From: Pseudomonadota bacterium
GTDB taxonomy: Bacteria; Pseudomonadota; Gammaproteobacteria; Ga0077536
DNA: 35,892 nucleotides
Reading direction: 5' to 3'
Assembly: GCA_029977665.1 (NCBI GenBank)
Contig: JAPOKK010000009.1
Coordinates: 1-35,892 of the forward strand
Below the pieces are notes generated by a model, which worked only from the letters and a program-made list of their open reading frames with translations, was not told where the DNA came from and made no database searches. Shown in pieces: positions 32,833-35,892 of the stretch. The position numbers were made by a program, and so were the translations under genes. Position 1 is the stretch's first letter; each line of letters begins with the position of its first letter.

Positions 32833-33903
32833 TCAACCCAGCGCGGCGTGGATGTCGCGCAGCAGGGCCGCGGTCGTCTCCCAGTCGATGCAGGCGTCGG
32901 TGATCGAGACGCCGTAGCGCAGCTTGCTGACGTCGTCGCCCAGGGCCTGGTTGCCGAATTCGAGGTTGCTCTCGAGCATGATGCCGATCAGCGCGTTCTG
33001 GCCGGCGGCGCGCTGTGCGACGACCTCGCGCGCGACGCCCGGCTGGCGCGCGGCGTCCTTGGCCGAATTGCCGTGGCTGCAGTCGACCATGACCGCCGAC
33101 GGCAGGCCGGCCTTGTCGAGTGCGGCGACGCAGGCCTCGATCGCGGCGGCGTCATAGTTCGGTTCGCGGCCGCCACGCAGGATGGCATGCAGGTCGGGAT
33201 TACCCCGCGTGCGCACGACAGCGGTGCGGCCATCGGCGTCGATGCCCAGGAAGGCATGTGGCGAGCGCGCCGCCTGCATCGCCTGCACCGCGACCTGCAC
33301 GTTGCCGTCGGTGGCGTTCTTGAAGCCACACGGTGCGGACAGGCCGCTGGCCATTTCACGGTGCGTCTGAGACTCGGTCGTGCGCGCGCCGATGGCGTAC
33401 CAGCTGATGAGGTCGCCGAAATACTGCGGCACGATCGGATCGAGCGCCTCGGTCGCCGCCGGCATGCCACTCTCGACCAGTTCGAGCAGGAAACTGCGCG
33501 CGAGCGTCAAGCCGCTTTCGATGTCGAAGGTGTCGTTCATGTGCGGGTCGTTGACGAGGCCCTTCCAGCCCACCGTGGTGCGCGGCTTCTCGAAATACAC
33601 GCGCATCACGACCAGGACACGGTCGGCGATCTCGCCGGCCAGCGCGCGCAGTCGGCCGAGGTATTCCCGCGCGGCAACCAGGTCGTGTATGGAACAGGGC
33701 CCGACGACAACCAGGAAGCGCGGGTCGCGCCCGGCGATGATCGCCCCGATGTCGCGCCGCGTCGCATCGATGAACGCCGCCTCCGCCGTACCCAGCGGCA
33801 GGCGCTCGCTCAGCGTCGCCGGCGGCATCAGCGGCGTCAGCGAGGCAACGTTGCGGTTCTCGAGGATGAAGGCCTCCAGGGTCAGATCGTCCTCATCGCT
33901 CAT
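32833..33903 (-). CDS. aroG: 3-deoxy-7-phosphoheptulonate (DAHP) synthase, class I
   Basis: A 356-residue enzyme joining PEP and erythrose 4-phosphate, the first step of aromatic amino-acid synthesis. The class I signature is clear: VVVGPCSIHD, VYFEKPRTTVGWKGLVNDP, ARTTESQTHREMASGLSAPCGFKNATDGN, LRGGREPNYD, VMVDCSHGNSAKD and MLESNLEFGNQ, with metal ligands Cys, His, Glu and Asp in the expected motifs. AroF, AroG and AroH types cannot be separated reliably from sequence inspection, so the symbol is approximate. It probably has its own promoter in the upstream gap. Feedback inhibition specificity is unknown. Confidence 0.93.
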   Translation of the reverse strand: MSDEDDLTLEAFILENRNVASLTPLMPPATLSERLPLGTAEAAFIDATRRDIGAIIAGRDPRFLVVVGPCSIHDLVAAREYLGRLRALAGEIADRVLVVMRVYFEKPRTTVGWKGLVNDPHMNDTFDIESGLTLARSFLLELVESGMPAATEALDPIVPQYFGDLISWYAIGARTTESQTHREMASGLSAPCGFKNATDGNVQVAVQAMQAARSPHAFLGIDADGRTAVVRTRGNPDLHAILRGGREPNYDAAAIEACVAALDKAGLPSAVMVDCSHGNSAKDAARQPGVAREVVAQRAAGQNALIGIMLESNLEFGNQALGDDVSKLRYGVSITDACIDWETTAALLRDIHAALG

Positions 33904-34361
33904 GGCCGTGCTCCGCAGTTACCGGGTCGAGGAGTTTGCACATCGCTTCATGCTCCGCGTTTGTCGCCACTTCGTGGCACCGTCGTCACCTGCAATGATA
34001 GCGCGGCGCGCCCGACTCGATCGCAGCAAGCGGAGCGTCGCGGCCGGCATCGCATCCGCGCGCCGCGGCCGCCCACCCGGGCCGGAACCCGGCGAGGGTC
34101 GCGGCAGGCCTCGCGTCGATGCAGCGGAACGGCGAGAATGCGCCCCCGGGGCGGCCGGATGCTTGATAGAGGTCATTGCCAGCGAGCGCATGTCGCTCGA
34201 TGATGCACCGCATACCCCCGCCCGGCCGGACGCCGGCTCCGAGCGGGAAACCCCGGCCGCGCAAGCGGCCGGCGTGGCCGGTCGCGCTCGTCGCGCCACG
34301 CGATGGCGAACGGCCCGCAGCGTCGCTCCGAACATTCCTCAGCCATCAACACCGCGAGACC
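33904..34361. other. 458-bp divergent region between DAHP synthase and TauD genes
   Basis: No gene was recognised. Towards aroG the minus strand has TATCAT (33995-34000), a possible -10 box, and a small GCCAC-TTC-GTGGC hairpin (33966-33978) in the would-be leader. I saw no aromatic-rich leader peptide and no convincing TyrR or TrpR site. The half near tauD is very GC-rich and Pro/Arg/Ala-coding in every frame, typical of non-coding DNA here. Confidence 0.35.
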
Positions 34362-35201
34362 ATGAACTACCGCCATATCGAAATCGAACCCGTGACGCCG
34401 GCCATCGGTGCGACCGTGCGCGGCGTCGACATCGCCAGCACCCTGTCCGAGGACGTGCTCGACGAACTCCGCCACGCCTACCACGAACACCTCGTCCTGT
34501 TCTTCCGCGATCAGAAACTCACGCCGGAGCGCCTCGTCGCCTTCGCGCGCTGCTTCGGCGAGATCGGCTACTACCCCTTCGTCGAAGGCATGGCCGGCCA
34601 CCCGGAGGTCGTCGAAGTGGTCAAGAAGGAAGACGAAACGATCAACTTCGGTGGCCTCTGGCATACCGATACGAGCTACCTCGAACGTCCGCCGATGGGT
34701 TCGGTACTGCATGCGCTCGAGGTGCCCAGGGTCGGCGGCGACACGCTGTTCGCGAACATGTACCTTGCCTACGAATCGCTCACACCCGGCTTCCGGCAGC
34801 TGCTCGAAGGCCTGCGGGGCGTCAACAGCGCCGAAAAGCCGGATGCCGCCGTGACGCGCACCCACCGCATGGCCGACAAGCCGCGCGACGCGCAGGACAT
34901 CGTGACCACCGCGTCCCACCCCATCGTGCGCACCCACCCGGTCACCGGGCGCAAGGCGCTGTACTGCAGCAATGCCCACACCACCCACATCGAGGGCATG
35001 AGCGCGGCCGAATCCGCGCCCATCCTGCAATACCTCTACCGCGTGCAGCAGCGCGAGGAGTTCGGCTGCCGCTTCCATTGGGAACCGGGCTCGGTGGCGT
35101 TCTGGGACAACCGCTGCGCGCAACACAATGCCCTCAACGACTACCATGGGCATCGGCGCGTGATGCACCGGGTCACGCTGGAAGGCGAAGTGCCGGCCTG
35201 A
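34362..35201 (+). CDS. TauD/TfdA-family 2-oxoglutarate-dependent dioxygenase
   Basis: A 279-residue Fe(II)/2-oxoglutarate oxygenase. The iron ligands are His101 and Asp103 in LWHTDTSY and His255 in RCAQHNALNDY; the 2-oxoglutarate Arg is in HGHRRVMHRVT. N-terminal VTPAIGATVRGVDIASTLSEDVLDELRHAYHEHLVLFFRDQKLTPE and VPRVGGDTLFANMYLAYESL are typical. Family members oxidise taurine, phenoxyacetates, sulfate esters and many others; nothing here fixes the substrate. ATG 34362 is chosen; the open frame continues upstream to 34176 without family similarity. It is followed after 48 bp by the unknown cysteine-containing gene and may be cotranscribed with it. Confidence 0.92.
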   Translation: MNYRHIEIEPVTPAIGATVRGVDIASTLSEDVLDELRHAYHEHLVLFFRDQKLTPERLVAFARCFGEIGYYPFVEGMAGHPEVVEVVKKEDETINFGGLWHTDTSYLERPPMGSVLHALEVPRVGGDTLFANMYLAYESLTPGFRQLLEGLRGVNSAEKPDAAVTRTHRMADKPRDAQDIVTTASHPIVRTHPVTGRKALYCSNAHTTHIEGMSAAESAPILQYLYRVQQREEFGCRFHWEPGSVAFWDNRCAQHNALNDYHGHRRVMHRVTLEGEVPA

Positions 35202-35249
35202 ACGTCTCGGGCGGCGATACCACGCAAATACGAGGGGAGGAACATCACC

Positions 35250-35892
35250 ATGGCTGACCGCTTCTTCAGCGACGAAGAACTGCGCGAGATGGGCAAGCGC
35301 ACCGTTGACCGACTGACCGAGGCCATCGACGCGGGCGACGGCGAAAAGGCCAAGAAGATCGCGAAACGCATGTATAACGAGTTCCTCGGCATGCACGACC
35401 TCTACCGCAACTGGATCACGGCAACGCTGAGCGAAGTCGCGCGCCGCTACGGCGACGAGGCGCTCGACGAGGTGATGGTCGAAGGGGTGCGCGCGTGGTG
35501 GAAGCCGATCGTCGAGAGCCTGCCCAAGGACCCGGAGTCCATGCCGGCGCGCATCAAGATGTTCGCCGCCGGCCTGCAGGGCCACCTGCAACCGCTGGAA
35601 GTCAGCGAGGACGACGAGAAGGTCGAGATCAAGATGTGCCCCTGCGGCAGCGGCGGACGCTTGATCATGGAAGGCAAGTACGAAGGCAAAGAGGCTTTCC
35701 ATACCATCGAGAAGCCGCAGCCGCTCACCTACGGCCGACCGGACTACCCGGTCTATTGCGCCCACGAGTACGCGATGGAACGCGTCGATATCGAGGAAAA
35801 CGGCCGCCCCTTCGTCGTCGTCGAACCGGCCGCCAGGCTCGGCCGCGATTACTGCTCGCTCATCGTCTACAAGGATCCCGACAAGATCCCCG
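35250..35892 (+). CDS. Cysteine-containing protein of unknown function (partial)
   Basis: ATG 35250 has a strong purine-rich Shine-Dalgarno (GAGGGGAGG). The frame runs off the window after 214 residues. An acidic helical N-terminal half (about 1-115, with YNEFLGMHDLYRNWITATLSEVARRYG) is followed by a CPCGSGG motif (Cys130 and Cys132) and a beta-rich stretch with YPVYCAHE (Cys170, His172) and RDYCSLIVYKDP (Cys202). The four Cys and one His could bind a metal. No TM segment or signal peptide was seen. I do not recognise the family firmly; a link to the L-2-amino-thiazoline-4-carboxylate hydrolase group came to mind but cannot be supported. It may share a transcript with the TauD-type gene. Confidence 0.75.
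   Translation, partial: MADRFFSDEELREMGKRTVDRLTEAIDAGDGEKAKKIAKRMYNEFLGMHDLYRNWITATLSEVARRYGDEALDEVMVEGVRAWWKPIVESLPKDPESMPARIKMFAAGLQGHLQPLEVSEDDEKVEIKMCPCGSGGRLIMEGKYEGKEAFHTIEKPQPLTYGRPDYPVYCAHEYAMERVDIEENGRPFVVVEPAARLGRDYCSLIVYKDPDKIP

Noticed and set aside
33904-34000. Attenuator leader peptide before DAHP synthase
   Set aside because: Short ORFs here (for example one reading MKRCANSSTR) contain no Trp, Phe or Tyr runs, and no terminator hairpin with a T-run follows.

Overview
This is a GC-rich (roughly two-thirds G+C by eye), densely coded chromosomal segment with about 36 genes on both strands. Gene content (OmpR-type two-component system, HtrA/DegP protease, SrkA kinase, NhaA, CysK, class I DAHP synthase, fused SoxYZ carrier, GGDEF/EAL proteins) indicates a free-living proteobacterium. 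The many CoA ligases, nitronate monooxygenases, luciferase-like oxidoreductases and a CaiB/BaiF CoA-transferase suggest an environmental, catabolically versatile gammaproteobacterium-like organism; this lineage guess is inference. I see no phage, CRISPR array, rRNA, tRNA or intact insertion sequence.

Region 1 (1-7.1 kb), signalling and envelope stress: a partial GNAT-nitrilase fusion; a PAS-GGDEF diguanylate cyclase whose frame is broken by a threefold 13-bp tandem repeat; a class I glutamine amidotransferase; and an OmpR-type regulator/histidine kinase pair divergent from an htrA/degP gene that ends in a clear rho-independent terminator. Just downstream lie three copies of a near-perfect 21-23 bp palindrome (REP/BIME-like).

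Region 2 (7.1-14.5 kb), housekeeping: DUF599 membrane protein, a 67-residue four-cysteine protein, a ferritin-like protein overlapping 5-formyltetrahydrofolate cyclo-ligase, a LysR regulator with a 19-bp palindrome over its promoter, cysteine synthase, a small MscS channel, a luciferase-like oxidoreductase and NhaA.

Region 3 (14.6-24 kb): an acyl/acetyl-CoA synthetase, an ECF41-type sigma factor with all three signature motifs but no visible partner gene, a small membrane protein, a translationally coupled F420-type oxidoreductase/SrkA kinase pair, an imine-reductase-like dehydrogenase with a short overlapping upstream ORF, a sulfotransferase-like protein, an antibiotic-biosynthesis-monooxygenase-fold protein, an orphan SoxYZ fusion and a nitronate monooxygenase.

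Region 4 (24-35.9 kb), CoA-thioester metabolism plus signalling: CaiB/BaiF CoA-transferase, a 1220-residue PAS/GAF/GGDEF/EAL protein, an epoxide-hydrolase-like gene interrupted by one in-frame amber codon, a nitronate monooxygenase/CoA-ligase pair, DAHP synthase, a TauD-type dioxygenase and a partial cysteine-containing protein of unknown function.

The most notable observations are the two single-event gene disruptions (13-bp repeat expansion in the cyclase; TGG-to-TAG-like codon in the hydrolase), the palindrome cluster, the orphan SoxYZ and ECF41 genes, and the unknown protein paired with the TauD dioxygenase. I found no convincing wholly new multigene system.
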